In this document: piece after piece, positions 47,676-59,723 of the stretch
Layout of the letters: each line of letters begins with the position of its first letter
How positions within the stretch are numbered: position 1 is the first letter of the stretch
Source of the DNA: Nicotiana tabacum
Lineage: Eukaryota; Streptophyta; Magnoliopsida; Solanales; Solanaceae
Reading direction: 5' to 3'
DNA: 64,000 bases
NCBI RefSeq assembly: GCF_000715075.1
Contig: NC_134082.1
Location: forward strand, 58,615,466-58,679,465
Program-made: the position numbers and the translations under genes
Notes under the pieces: model-generated
The model's input: the letters and a program-made list of their open reading frames with translations, nothing else
Told to the model about the DNA's origin: nothing
Databases searched by the model: none

Positions 47676-48038
47676 TCAATCTCGAATTTCCACATCAAAT
47701 TCCTGCAACAACAAAACCCAACGAGTCAATCTAGCCTTAGATTCTTTTTTTGTAAATAGATACTTGATTGCTACATGATCGGTATGGACTATGACTTTTG
47801 TTCCCACCAAGTATGCCCGAAATTTCTCAAAGGCCCACACGGCGGCTAACAACTCGTTTTCAGTGGTGGTGTAATTCAACTGTGCATCATCAAGAGTCCT
47901 ACTCGCAAAGTAGATGGAATAAAACACCTTGCCTTTCCTCTGGCCTAGCACTGCCCAAATAGCATGGTCACTTGTATCACACATAAGTTCAAATGGTAAG
48001 GACCAATCCGGTGCTGCAATAATGGGAGTAGCCACCAA
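47676..48038 (-). pseudogene. pol: Element D RNase H
   Basis: An open frame of 120 codons on the minus strand with the Ty3/gypsy RNase H order: [15 protein letters not shown] with the first aspartate, [21 protein letters not shown] with the glutamate, and [13 protein letters not shown] with the second aspartate, ending [14 protein letters not shown]. The three acidic residues are intact. It would degrade the RNA strand during cDNA synthesis. It is part of a broken pol, with a TGA at 47676-47678. Confidence 0.85.
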
Positions 48039-49290
48039 CTTCTTTTTGAGTTATTCAAATGTCATAAAGCAGGCGTCATCAAAATTGAAAGTTACATGCT
48101 TTTCAAGCAACCTGCACAAAGGAGTAGCAATTCTAGAAAAATCCTTAATAAAGCGCCGATAGAATCTCGCATGTCCCAAGAAAACTCCGGATACCCTTCA
48201 CATAATAAGTGGAGGTAATATTTTAACCGCCTCCACCTTCGCCTTATCAACGTCAATGCCATTCCTAGACACTTTGTGACCCAACACGATGCCTTCCTAC
48301 ACCATAAAATGGCACTTTTCCCAATTCAATGCTAGATTTGTTTCTTTAAACGGGCCAACACCTTGTTCAAATTCTTCAAACAATCATTATAAGAAGACCC
48401 AAAGTCTGAAAATCATCCATAAAAACTTCCACAAAGTTTTCCACCATATCGGTGTAAATAGCCATCATGCATCTCTGGAAAGTAGCTGGTGCATTACAAA
48501 GACGTAACGACATTCACTTGAAGGCAAAAGTTCCATAAGGACAAGTAAAAATGGTCTTCTTCTGATCCTCTGGGCATATGACAATCTGATTGTATCCCAA
48601 ATAACGATCAAGTAAGTAATAATATTCATGCCCCGCCAATTTGTCCAACATTTAGTCAATGAATGGAAGTGGGAAGTGGTCCTTGCGGGTTGCTTTATTG
48701 AGCCTTCACAGTGCGAGTAAGAATTAGCTCATTTTTCTCATTCTCAACCAGAGGCACCCCCCCTTTTTTGGGCACACATTGAACTGGGCTTACCCAGTTG
48801 CTGTTAGAGATAAAAAATATAATACCTGCATCGATCCACATAATACTTCCTTCCTGACGACCTCCTTCATAATGGAATTTAACCTCCTTTGCTGCTCAAC
48901 ACTGGGGCAGTGTCCATCTTCCAGAAAGATTTTATGCATGCAAAACGATGGACTGATTCCTTTGATGTCAGCAATTGTTCACCCAATAGCCTTTTTATGC
49001 TTGCGAAGTACTCTCAACAATTTTTCTTCTTATACATTTGTCAAGTTGGATGAAATAATCACCGGCAATATCTCAGAGTTCCCCAAATAAGCATAGCGCA
49101 GATGCGCTGGAAGGGGCTTATGTTCTAGTTTTGGAGATTCTTCAATAGATGGCTTAGGAGGGGTCAGAGTGACAGGCCTATCCAACTCCTCAAAATTTCC
49201 AAACCCATGGACATGACTGCAAGACATGTCAAGTACTTGCTCAATTTCTCCTATCATTTCATCTTCACTATCTTCTTCATCCCCAATCAA
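48039..49290 (-). pseudogene. pol: Element D pol linker and reverse transcriptase
   Basis: The linker is open at 49030-49290 (acidic, then PLPAHLRYAYLG). The RT is recognisable through frameshifts: a segment with DKLAGHEYYYLLD near 48620, FAFK near 48520, CNAPATFQRCM near 48490, and FMDD, the catalytic box, at 48412-48423. The thumb region is near 48140 (GHARFYRRFIKDFS). At least four frame breaks and several stops, so dead. FMDD in place of YMDD is seen in Athila-type RTs. Confidence 0.75.
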
Positions 49291-49293
49291 AGC

Positions 49294-49643
49294 TCATTCA
49301 AGAGGATCTATGGGGCTCATATAAGGCACTAATGACATAGTATCACTTTCCACCACAGACATCAGGAATAGCTCTGCATAGTGGTCTGGCAATATGAGTG
49401 CTTTATACACATTGAATACCTCCACTTGATCACCGACTCTCATCATCATCTTTCCTTCACATACATCAATAATAGCTTGGTTTGTGGCTAAGAATGGATG
49501 CCCCAAAATAAATGGGATTTCCTGATCAGGCTCGTAGTCCAAGATAATGAAATCGACCGGGAATATGAAAGAACCCACTTGAACTAACACATCTTTAATC
49601 ACTCCTTCAAGATGATCAAGGGAGCGATCAACGAACTGTAAGA
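49294..49643 (-). pseudogene. pro: Element D protease, C-terminal part
   Basis: Open from the element E junction: LQFVDRS then DHLEGVIKDVLVQVG, FPVDFIILDYE and the second protease motif ILGHPFLA, as in Athila proteases. The frame ends at a TGA at 49294-49296 but continues in frame into the pol linker. Its N-terminal half, with the active site, is at 60491-60640. Removing element E and one TSD copy rejoins the two halves in frame. Confidence 0.8.
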
Positions 49644-49648
49644 TTATT
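49644..49648. repeat. Target-site duplication of element E, left copy
   Basis: TTATT; the right copy, TTATC at 60491-60495, differs by one base. Confidence 0.75.
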
Positions 49649-50402
49649 TGTATATGGATAAAATTGGAAAGCCCGATTTTACCATCATTACGTCTTTCTG
49701 TAGCTTTACCTCAAAGGCTCGAGGGCAAGGTTCGAGGTTTCGACCTCGAGGGTTCTTTATGCCTGACCTCGGGGCAGCCTAAATCGATGGTTATCATGGA
49801 TATACGGGAAGTTTCCTAGGAACATGGTCAAAGCTGACAACACCTACAAGAATAGTACCAGTCTGTACCAGACTACTAAGTTACTGTACCAGCTACATTT
49901 CTTTGTAATAAATGCACATGTACTATATTGGAATTTCCCCTCCTATATAAAGGGGGACCCTTGTTATTTTTTTCACACATGATACAATATCACTTACAAC
50001 ATTCAATACAAGAACATTCTCTGCTCTCTAACTTAAACACATTCTCCCTTGATTCTATTTTTTACATTTATTGCTTACATTTACTGTGTTTTATTAATTG
50101 TTCTTTATTTATTGTTCATTATTAGTCATAAAGAGCCTTTATCAAAGCTCTCAAAACTATTAACCCTTCATCAGCTATCCCCAACTTAGTATCCAGCTCG
50201 ACCTCGAGGCCCCGTACACTCTGGCTCGAGGCCCCGATTCTCAACCATTCGATTTTCCTAAATATACTTCTTTCAAGTTCTTATCTCATTTTCTAGTCTC
50301 ACACTTAGCATCTACTTCCTAACCACTACCATAAAAATAAATCACATATTTTTAGAACCACAAAATCAAATTTAATTGTAATTACCATTTTCAAGGTAAT
50401 CA
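49649..50402 (+). repeat. Element E 5' LTR
   Basis: 754 bp, TGTATATGG at the start and GGTAATCA at the end. TATA box at 49944-49950. Very similar to 59742-60490. Confidence 0.9.
49944..49950 (+). promoter_or_regulatory. TATA box in the element E 5' LTR
   Basis: CCTCCTATATAAAGGGGG, a strong TATATAA context; the same box is at 60037-60044 in the 3' LTR. Confidence 0.7.
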
Positions 50403-50405
50403 GTT

Positions 50406-50422
50406 TGGCGCCCATCGTGAGG
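50406..50422 (+). promoter_or_regulatory. Primer-binding site of element E
   Basis: TGGCGCCCATCGTGAGG, three bases after the LTR; close to the tRNA-Lys-type site of Tat elements, with a few changes. Confidence 0.65.
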
Positions 50423-50519
50423 CTAAAATAATAGTGATTGTTTTCTTGCTGGTTTACTACATAACGCAAGTTATCTTTCATGATTTTTCTTGTCCAAGAA
50501 TTTTTGATTTCAGGTCAAA

Positions 50520-50672
50520 ATGTCTAACTCAGTAAACGCACATGAAAATAACGGTCTTAAGGACCATGGAGAGAATGGTGTAGCTGTTCCAGGTATTGGT
50601 ATACCACCACAAAACCCTGAGAGTGCACCAGAACTGATCCCCGTGGGTACGGTCTCATGCAACGCCTAATGC
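50520..50672 (+). pseudogene. gag: Element E gag remnant
   Basis: ATG at 50520 opens 49 codons (MSNSVNAHENNGLKD...) to a TAA at 50668-50670, at the position where Tat gag starts. The Gag core and zinc knuckle are absent: within ~30 bp the sequence passes to what looks like the Gag C-terminus just before the protease (HVIHIIIGG at about 50790). A large internal deletion is the simplest reading. Confidence 0.6.
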
Positions 50673-50839
50673 GTCGACGTCAGTTCCCACATTAGCGGAA
50701 GTACACGCCAAGAAAATCAACAGGAAACTCGGAAAAATCCCACCCGAGAAAAAAGAGAGGCAGATAAGGGAGACAGAGTGGGAAAACCTCAACACGTCAT
50801 TCATATAATCATCGGGGGACCGATATTCCCCAAGGACCC

Positions 50840-51508
50840 ATGATCAAATGGGTAAAAGTGTCTGCTACAACGGAAGGGTTAATTCGAGGCCGCATGCCCG
50901 AAGACATCCTTGCATTTAGTGAGGAAGATTTTGAGACCTTGACTCAACCACACAATAATACGCTGGTAATTTCATTTATCTTGAATAACATTCAAATTAA
51001 ATGTGTACTCGTAGATCCAGGTAGCTCGGCCAACGTAATTAGATCAAAAGTGGTAGAACAGTTTGGACTACTCGATCATATCGTACCTACCTCCCGAGTC
51101 CTCAACGGATTCAACATGGCCAGCAAAGCAATGAAGGGAGAGATCACCCTCTTGGTCAATATGTCCGGTACTGTTTGGGATGCCAAATTACATGTCATTA
51201 GAGGTGACATAAGATATAACGCATTGCTTGGCAGGCCGTGGATACACAACAAGAGGGCAGTACCGTCCACTCAGCATCCGATGATAAGGTTTTCGACAAA
51301 GGACGGCGTAAAGACAATATATGGAGAACATCAAGTGACAAAGGAAATGTTTGCGGTCCACTGGGAAGCGTCAAACTCTATACACTCTACCTCAGAAGAG
51401 CCGGGAGGTAAACTAACCCCTGAGGATGATGAGGAAGATTTCCCCGCTCCCCGAACTTTTGTTGCCCCCGAAGAGTTGGATGCAACGAAGTCGACTATTG
51501 AAGACTAG
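50840..51508 (+). pseudogene. pro: Element E protease
   Basis: 222 open codons. The active site DPGSSAN is at residues 59-65 (51014 on), preceded by VSFILNNIQIKCVLV, and the second motif LLGRPWIH is at about residue 127, the usual retropepsin order. The C-terminal acidic tail leads toward RT, interrupted by a TAG at 51506-51508. No G-patch follows, unlike element A. It would process the polyprotein in the particle. Confidence 0.8.
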
Positions 51509-51519
51509 AGCAATTTGTT

Positions 51520-52665
51520 TTGGTCGAACATGTCCCAGATCGGAAGGTATACCTGGGAACGAGACTAACCCCCAAACTTAGGAAAAAAATTATTCAATTT
51601 CTTATTAATAACATCGATTGCTTTGCTTGGTCCCATTTAGATATGACAGGAATCCCACCGGAAATAACCACCCATCGACTAAGTGTCGACCCCAGATTCA
51701 AACTGGTAAAAGAAAAGAAGGAGACCCCAGTCTGAAATAATACACGTATTCATCAAAGACGAGGTAACAAAACTCCTCAAAATAGGGTTTATTAGGGAGG
51801 TAAAATATCCCGAGTGGCTGGCCAATGTGGTGGTGGTTCCCAGAAGGGAAATAAGTTAAGAATGTGCGTAGATTACAAAGACTTAAATAAAGCATGCCCC
51901 AAGGATTCATTCCCATTGCCTAACATCGACCGCTTGATTGATGCCACGGCCGGTCATGAGACCCTCACTTTTCCTGACGCATATTTGGGGTATAATCAAA
52001 TTCAGATGAACCCCGGGGATATGGAAAAGACTTCGTTCATCACAAAGTACAGTACATACTATTACAATATAATGCCCTTCGGGCTAAAAAATGTGGGAGC
52101 CACATACCAGCGCCTAGTTAATAAAATGTTCGAACATCAAATAGGAAAATCTATGGAAGTTTATATTGATGATATGCTAGTTAAGTCCCTGCACGCAGAG
52201 GACAATTTGACTCATTTGCAGGAGACATTCAACATCCTCAAAAGCTACAACATGAAACTCAATCCCGAGAAATGTACCTTCGGAGTGAGTTCAGGCAAAT
52301 TCTTAGGCTTCATGGTGTCAAACATGGGAATCGAGATCAACCCCGTCAAAATCAAGGCCATCGAAGAAATCACAGTGGTAAAGAATGTGAAGTCCGTACA
52401 ACGGCTGACCGGGCAGATAATAGACTTCGGCCGATTCATATCAAGGTCATCAGACAGGAGTCATCGTTTCTTCTCCTTACTCAAAAATAAGAACAACTTC
52501 GAATGGACTTCGGAATCCCAACGTGCCTTAGAGGAGCTGAAGCGATATCTAACTATCCCACTTTTACTCCACACCCCAAAGGAGGATGAGACGTTGTATT
52601 TATACGTGGCCGTATCTGAGATAGCGGTAAGTAGTGTGCTAGTTCAAGAAGATCAAGGTACGTAA
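51520..52665 (+). pseudogene. pol: Element E reverse transcriptase
   Basis: An upstream segment is open at 51520-51735 (FAWSHLDMTGIPPEI), then a frame break near 51733 and another near 51842. The main frame 51814-52665 has MCVDYKDLNKACPKDSFPLP, FPDAYLGYNQIQMNP (motif A with aspartate), FGLKNVGATYQR and YIDDMLVKS with catalytic YIDD at 52162-52173. The connection and the start of RNase H follow (YLYVAVSEIAVSSVL), stopping at a TAA at 52663-52665. The active-site residues are intact but the frame is broken. Confidence 0.85.
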
Positions 52666-52986
52666 TTCCCTACTTATTATGTAAGTTGGACCCTGGGAGA
52701 TGCCGAAACCAGGTATCCGCACCTAGAAAAACTAGCTCTTGCATTAATAAGCGCATCACGAAAATTGAAACCTTACTTTCAATGTCATCATATTTGTGTT
52801 TTAACAACATATCCTCTTCGAAACATATTGCATAAGCCTGAATTATCAGGCCGACTGGCCAAATGGGCCGTCGAACTCGGGGGATATGATATAGAGTATC
52901 AACCCCAAACGGCTATCAAATCCCAAATTCTGGCGGATTTTGTGGCCGACTTTCCGCCCTCTCTTGTACCCGAGGTAGAGAAATAA
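52666..52986 (+). pseudogene. pol: Element E RNase H, C-terminal part
   Basis: Continues from the RT frame after the TAA: YYVSWTLGDAETRYPHLEKLA, then the open frame 52765-52986 with LRNILHKPELSGRLAKWAVEL and a TAA. The domain's first acidic position is not aspartate here (YVAVSE), in line with the degenerate first RNase H of Tat elements, where the second RNase H downstream is thought to take over. Confidence 0.75.
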
Positions 52987-53905
52987 CTTTTATTAAAAAC
53001 AGGCACATCTTTCGGGATATGGAACCTGTTCATTGATGGAGCCTCGAATGTAAGAGGATCCAGGCTCGGCTACAAGGTTGACTAATAATGAAGCCGAATA
53101 TGAGGCTATGATTGCAGATTTGGAATTGGCCAAAGGTCTAGGAGCTGAAGTCATCGAAGCAAGATGTGACTCCCTCCTAGTAGTGAATCAGGTAAATGGG
53201 AGCTTCGAGGTCCGAGAAGACAGGATGCAAAGATACTTAGACAAAATTCTAGTCACATTGTACCGCTTCAAAGAATGGACTTTGGTCCACATACCTCGAG
53301 AGCAGAATAGCGAGGCTGATGCCCTCACAAACCTGGGATCATCCATCGAAGAAGATGACCTACTCACTGGGGCTGTTGTTCAGCTATCTAAATCAGTGAT
53401 CGAGGAAGGTCATGCCGAGATCAACTCCACTAGCCTAACATGGGATTGGAGAAATAAATATATCGATTATTTGGAAAGTGGGAAGCTACCCGCGGATCCG
53501 AAAGAATCAAGGGCCCTGCGAACCAAAGCAGCCCAATTCTCACTCGACGAAAATAGAACTTTGTACAGAAGAACCTTTGATGGGCCCCTAGCAGTATGTC
53601 TGGGGCCAGGGGACACAGATTATGTGCTCCAAGAAATCCACGAGGGCACCTGCGGAAATCATTCTAGTGTTGATGCCTTAGTCCGAAAGGTAATCAGAGC
53701 AGGCTACTATTGGGACAACATGGAAAAGGACACCAAAGAATTTGTCCATAAGTGCGACAAATGCCAGAGATTTGCCTCGATGATTCACCAACCCGGTGAA
53801 CATCTGCATTCGGTCTTGTCACTATGGCCATTTTTGAAGTGGGGATGGACATCGTCGGACCTCTACCAACGGCACCAGGTAAAGCTAGATTTATTTTATT
53901 TATGA
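52987..53905 (+). pseudogene. pol: Element E second RNase H and integrase zinc domain
   Basis: The second RNase H starts with LFIDGASNVRGSRLG near 53025. A stretch of about 15-20 codons is then missing compared with the family, and the frame restarts at 53078 with TNNEAEYEAMIADLELA, ARCDSLLVVNQV and EQNSEADALTNLGSS. The integrase zinc-binding domain follows at about 53640-53770: HEGTCGNH, then CDKCQRF, an intact H-H-C-C. The frame shifts near 53835, losing the first aspartate region of the core. Confidence 0.8.
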
Positions 53906-54690
53906 CTAACTACTTCTCAAAATGGGTGGAAGCGCAGACCTTCGAAAAATAAGAGAAAAAAAGTCATTAACTTCATCTGGGACCACATCATATGCCGATT
54001 AGGGATTCCTTACAAGATAACATGTGATAACGGGAAGCAGTTCATCAGGAGCAAAGTAACACAGTTCCTCGAGGATCACAAAATCAAGAGAATCATGTCG
54101 ACACCCTACCACCCGTGTGCAAACGGTCAGTCCAAATCTATAAACAAAACCATCATTCAAAACATAAAAAAGAAGTTGGAAAGCGCTAAGGGAAAATGGA
54201 GGGAAATATTACCCGAAGTGCTATGGGCATATCGAACAACTCCAAAATCAAGCACAGGAGAAACGCCTTTCTCTGTTGTATATAGTTTCGAGGCTTTGAT
54301 ACCGATAAAGGTCGGAAAGCCAAGTGCTAGATTCTGACACACCACCGAGAGCTCAAACAACTATGCCATGACTGCGGCCCTCGAACTATTGGATGAAAAG
54401 AGAGAAGCTTCGCTGGTCCGAATGGCCACCCAAAAACAAAGGATAAAAAAGCACAATAACAAGAGGACAAATCTCCGACATTTTGGAGTTGGAGACTTAG
54501 TGCTGAGGAAAGTTACCTTAAACACTCGAAACCTTAATGAAGAAAGCTAGTCCAAAACTATGAAGGACTGTACAGTATCCTCGGAGTAATCGGCAAAGGG
54601 TGCTACAAGCTCGGTACCATGGAAGGCGAACAACTTCCAAGCAATTGGAACATATCGATGCTCAAACGTTACTACTTCTATGGTGTCTGA
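53906..54690 (+). pseudogene. pol: Element E integrase core and C-terminus
   Basis: Recognisable from FSKWVEAQTFEK near 53915 with a TAA after it, then WDHIICRLGIPYKITCDNGKQF (second aspartate) and the open part 54095-54337. The position of the catalytic glutamate reads NGQSKSINK, with lysine in its place. LLPEVLWAYRTTPKSSTGETPF follows. The C-terminal basic part is open at 54368-54550, and pol ends at a TGA at 54688-54690. Inactive. Confidence 0.8.
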
Positions 54691-55329
54691 TGGAAGACAC
54701 CGAAACATCCCCCCCTTGAAGACCTTGGGTTTTAAAGCAAACGTTGCACTCTTTTCCTTCGATCGGATTTTATCCCAAGAAGGGTTTTACCGGCAAGGTT
54801 TTTAATGAGGCAACATCTATATGCTACCTAAGGAGAATCTCACAAGTATTCAAGGCTTCTCTTCAATCAACCTCGAACACTAGGGGGCATGAGCCAAAAA
54901 GGGTCTCAATAGGAAAATGATGTATCGGGCCAAACAGTCGAATGGACCGTGTCCCCATAGAATAATTGAGCCCTTGACGGCAAAAACATGTATACTTGTG
55001 CCAAGTAATCAAAGAATATTTCCTCCCCCATCAAAACGCTTTACGCTTCAAAAAAGTATGCTACTTTTACAAGAAACGGCTTCTAAGACAGAAATTTCCC
55101 AAACATTCGGGGACTGACGCCAAAAACTCGAGGCCACATGACCTCTGGGTCAGAAACTTCAAACTCGAAAGCCCTCAATGAGGCAACACCAAATTTACAA
55201 AAAATAGCTCCAGAGCCAAAAAACTCTCGACGTCTCGGGGACTGTCGTCGACTATCATCCCATGAAACTATTAGAGACTCAAGGCCGTAAGACCCCAAGC
55301 GGGCAAGATCGAGCCCAAAAGCCCTCCAT
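54691..55329 (+). other. Post-pol spacer of element E
   Basis: No gene seen. Scattered words such as CTCGGGGACTG and GAGGCAACACCAAA foreshadow the arrays to the right. Confidence 0.5.
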
Positions 55330-55905
55330 GCGGCAATAGTAGAAAATGTAAGACCTCTACGAGGCATTATAAACAATATAAGACCTCTATAAGGCAACAC
55401 CAAAACTATAAGACCTCAAGCAAGGCATGAACCATACTTGTACCAAGTGACTAAATCTGTAAGACCTTACAAAAGGCATGGATCCCGATCTTAAAGTTAA
55501 GGCTATACATTCGAACTTGTAAGACCCCTAAAAAGGCATACCCTCGATGTAAACGCCGAAACTACTTCACTCGGGTCGTAAGACCCCAAACGGGCAACCT
55601 CGAGCCCGAAAGCCCTCCATGTGGCAATACTAGAAAATGTAAGACCTCTACACGACATTATCAACAATATAAGACCTCTATAAGGCAACACCAAAATTGT
55701 AAGACCTCAAGCAAGGCATGAACCATACTTATGCCAAGTAACTTATCTGTAAGACCTCAATCAAGGCATGAACCGCACTTGTATTAAGTGACTAAATCTG
55801 TAAGACCTTACAAAAGGTATAAATCCCAATCTTAAAGTTAAGGCTATACATTCGAACTTGTAATACCCCTAAAAAGGCATACCCTCAATGTAAATGCCAA
55901 AACTA
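55330..55905. repeat. Tandem repeats in element E, unit with TAAGACCTC
   Basis: Two long units of ~280 bp (from about 55320 and 55590) that each contain nested short repeats of TAAGACCTCaAgcAAGGCAT and TGTACCAAGTGACTAAATC-like words. Both units carry GTTAAGGCTATACATTCGAA. Confidence 0.8.
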
Positions 55906-56785
55906 CATCTCTCGGGGACTGAAAGGCTCCGGTCAAATGCAAATGACTCCGGTCACAAGGCTCCGACCAAACTCACGTGACTCAGGGATGCTCGACCATC
56001 GCTATAAAATCACAGGCCTTCAATTACTTCAAAAAAACTTCAAAAAGAACCAGTTAATCAAGCTACCCTCGGCATAAGCAAAAGAGTTTCGATTATATCA
56101 GCTCCAAACAATAGGCTTCGAAACAATTCAGCCATCGAACGAAACCTCCCGAAGTGCTCATTTATCGCTACATAACGGCTCACAATTGAGGCTCTTATCG
56201 AGCCGTCAAAGAGTCGGGCGAACATAAAATTTTCAAAAAAGTATTTAAAGAGGGAAAATAAAAGCCTATATTATGAGGTCGTACCGACCCAACGCGTAAG
56301 AGCCACTGTCGCCAACCTACATTAAGAGGTCGTATCGACCCAAGGCGTAAGAGCTTAAGAGCCAGCTTAAAAACCTAAGGGTCAATAATCTCGAGTCGAA
56401 ATCCAACTCAGAGACTAAGCCCGAAATAGTTAACTAAAATGCCTAAGGGCAAATGCGTAAGAGCTACTATCGCTAGCTTAAATTAAAGGTCATACCAACC
56501 CAATGCGTAAGAGCCCAAGCACCAACCTATGTTTAAGGTCAAACCGACCCTACGCGTTAGAGCCCACGGGCCAGCTTAACAATCCCAGGGCCGAATTATA
56601 AACCTAAGGGTTTTTACTTCGAAGCCCAATTCATCTGGCTAACCATTGACGAACGTCAAAATTTAAAGCAAAGAAAAAGCGAAAAAGAATGAAAAAGCCT
56701 TTACATATATGTTGGAAGGTCCACAAAGGTGCATCTACAAGGCCTATGCCTGAAGCCCTTGCAAGGGAAAAAAGGCAAATAAACC
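55906..56785. repeat. Spacer with repeats of GGTCGTACCGACCCAACGCG type
   Basis: Between about 56275 and 56575 a unit with GGTCgtACCGACCcaaCGCGTAAGAGCC recurs four times. The GGTCGTaCCGACC part is a short palindrome. The remainder is unremarkable AT-rich DNA and ends at the 3' end of the antisense gene. Confidence 0.65.
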
Positions 56786-59395
56786 CTAATCTACCACCGA
56801 GCCTATGCCTTTGACGGCTCCCACAAAAATTATACTTTCAACAGCACCAGCCATAACCCCCGGGTTTTCAACGGTCTCTTCCCCTTTGGGGATATCGCCT
56901 CCATCTTCATCATCTCCCGGGTCACTACTCGACTCGTCTTCAGAGGAAAGCAGGGCCGCGACCTCCTCTTTTAGGATCTTCACCCTCTCGATCTCGGCGG
57001 ACAACTCGATGCCCCCTGCATGTATATCCTCGAGAGCCCGTCTCTGAGATTCTAAATGGGCATGCTGTAAAGCTCAGGTCAATCGTAGCTCGACCTCCTC
57101 AGACACTTTCTTAGCCTGAGCATTCTCAGTAGCATCATCATCTTTGTACGAGGAAACAAACTCCTCGGCTTCAGCCCTAACCTTGGATAACGTAGCAACC
57201 AACCCAGTATGAAGATCCTTGTACTTGTTACTCTCCGCCCTTCCATTATCAAGTTGGTGCCGGACTGAGGCCACCTCCCCCTGGAGGGTGTCTCTCTCAG
57301 AGACTATCTCACTTATGTGTTGTTTGAGTTCGAGAATTTCAGAGTCCCTGGCTCGGAGTTCCTCCTTCATTGGGACATCTTTCTTCTCAAGCTGCAAAAA
57401 TCGGCCTGAAGGTATTAAAACACCAAAGTCGGGTAAACATATAGACAAAAAACAAGCAAGAACTATATAACCTACCTAGTAAGATGAGTCCTGTCTCGGG
57501 ACACCGCCTCCAAACAATCCCGAAGGCCACGAAGTTCCTCCTCCCTTTTAGAAGAAAGAGCTCTGAGCCCATCAGCTTCGAAGATGAGCTTCTTATGCTC
57601 ACCCTCATAACGAGTCAGCTCGGTTTGAAACTTGGTGAAAGTTTGATTGTAAAACACCTAGGTCTGAAACCATAAAGGAAACGAGGTTAGCAAGATCAAA
57701 ATCAGGGTACCAAGCAGAATTTTACGAAAAGATTACCTGCTCACAGAGTCTGTCGATCTCATTGAAAATAAGCGAGACGTCAAGTCCAAGCTTTTACTTG
57801 GGTGCAATAAAAAGCCTTTCAAGCGCATTTTTATCTCCGACGAGCACCCGCACGTCGGAAGACTCTTTATTTTGGGCGTTCTACATCTCCCTCGGGGGAA
57901 AATTCGGTCCCGAAGGGGAATAGCTAACTTCAACGATCACGACTGAATCAATCGAGGCCGTCTCTTATTTTAGGAGAGCTTCAGAACCAAGCTCCCCATG
58001 ACCACCTAATGAATGCACCTCAGTTCGAGGAGAGATTTTTCCAATAAGAAACTCAAGGACATCACTCGATGCACCCTCGAAAGCCTTTTCAATCCGAGGT
58101 AGGACAACAATGGAATCAAGTTCGATTTAGAAACCATTGACTTTGTAGCATGTGGGTAGGTCAAGCTTTCTCCCCCCGTGGGTACTTCTGAGGAATCATC
58201 TTTCTTCTCGCCTTTGGCTCGGGGACTCTCTGGAACATATGGAATTAAGGTTGCCGAGACAGCCTTAGGTTCTTCCACTTTGGCTTTCTTGGATTTCGGA
58301 GAATGAATCAGGGACCCCCTTTTCCTTTTCCTCTCTTCGTTGGGTTTTGGGGTTTCTGCTTTACCAAGCAGTGCTTCCCTTATCAAGGGGACCTCACCCA
58401 AACCTGCGCAGATGTAAAATGTAAGCACATGGAATGAGGACGCTATCAATAATAGTTCTTTTGTGATATGTAATTACAACAGAAGTGGAGGCTCACCATG
58501 GTCCTTGGCTTCCCATCGAGCCTGGGACAGATCGTGCCACACGCGCTCGATATATGGGCAAATCGAATCCAACTAGTTGACCCAGCCCGAGAGGTCCTTC
58601 ACTGTATTAGGGTACACTATGACGGTTGTATCAGTGGAGGAAGTCAGTTCGTAGGGAGATGTATCTAAAAAGAAACAAGGGAACATTTAATTGACATATC
58701 TACTTACGTTTCATATTCCACCTTTTAGGGAACGACATCCTCTCCACTAGAATCAGTTCTGAAGTCCTAACTCAGACAAAACAACTCATCCACCCTCCAT
58801 TCCTAACCTCATCGATATAAGAAAATTGGCTCTCGAGGCCTGACAGTGGAGCTTAATCAGGCCCCACGGGAGAGTCAAGGACTATACATTCTGACCAGGT
58901 GGTCAAGGGTAAAGGGCATCCCCTCAATCATGTTCGTATAATGTCTGGTCATGTAAACAATGCGCCAGAACAAATGATGAATTTGGCCGAGGGTTACTCG
59001 ATATCGTTTGCAGAAATCAAGGACCACAGGGTCTATTAGGGGCGAGGATGGCTCCACCGGGCCAAGGGTAAATGGATAAGTATACACACTGAGAAAGTCG
59101 GCCTTGTATATTGTTATATCTTCCCCCGAGAAGGAATCTCCACAAGTACCGCATCCCTCCAGCGGCAGTCGGCCTTCACTCTTTCAACGTCTGTTATTGA
59201 GCTAATATATTGGGACACGGGTTCACATAGTCCCGACTTCAAAAAAGGTTTTTCAGTCTTGAAATCGAAGGTCATTTCAAAGGCTTCTAGGATGCATTCC
59301 CTAACACGAGGGGGAATTGTTGCTTTGCCTTTAGATGAGTGCAAAGAAGAAGAGGGCACATCTTCCTGAGGGACGGAGGTGGAAGTTTTTGCCAT
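56786..59395 (-). pseudogene. Antisense gene in element E (putative gypsy-type transposon domain, coiled coil)
   Basis: On the minus strand a coding region starts at an ATG at 59393-59395 (MAKTSTSVPQEDVP). The N-terminal domain contains SGLCEPVSQYIS, VYTYPFTLGP, DFCKRYRVTLGQIH and MIEGMPFTLDHLVRMYSP, a plant family I recall as 'putative gypsy type transposon' (Pfam Transposase_28). After several GT-AG gaps (58665-58707, 58404-58496, 57664-57736, 57392-57475) come a basic serine/lysine-rich part, two glutamate-rich coiled-coil segments and an acidic tail ending at 56786. It is decayed: a frameshift near 59125, others near 58870, and a TGA at 57074-57076. Frames across the inferred introns are not all consistent. 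The function of the family is unknown. Confidence 0.7.
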
Positions 59396-59515
59396 TCTTA
59401 AAAGATTTAAGAGGAGAAATGAAAATTGCATTTCAGAAGAGAGCACAAGAGAGAAGTGAGAAGAACTCTTTTGAGGGCTTGATGGTGTAGTGGAAAATAA
59501 AGAGCAAAAGAAGAA

Positions 59516-59523
59516 GTATTTAT
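59516..59523 (-). promoter_or_regulatory. TATA box of the antisense gene
   Basis: Minus strand TATAAATA (context TTCTATAAATACTTC), about 120 bases upstream of the ATG at 59395, with a pyrimidine-rich start region after it. It points leftward, against the element's own transcription. Confidence 0.6.
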
Positions 59524-59723
59524 AGAAGTTTAACGTTCATGTTGGAGCGGACCAAAGGACATCCAACTGTTGTAATAAATTCAAAGGCTTTTAAGGGCTA
59601 TATGGACGTGACCTTTAGACATCTCATTTTGTCATGTCAATCGCTTGATAGGGTGTGATTACCGTCGTGACAGAAGTGTCAAAGGGGAAAGAATTCGAGA
59701 TTGTTTCTTATCATTTCATGCTA

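Noticed and set aside
50676..50839. Separate small gene between gag remnant and protease of E
   Set aside because: Reads as the end of gag with stops; the size and order match the Gag-protease junction of Tat elements.
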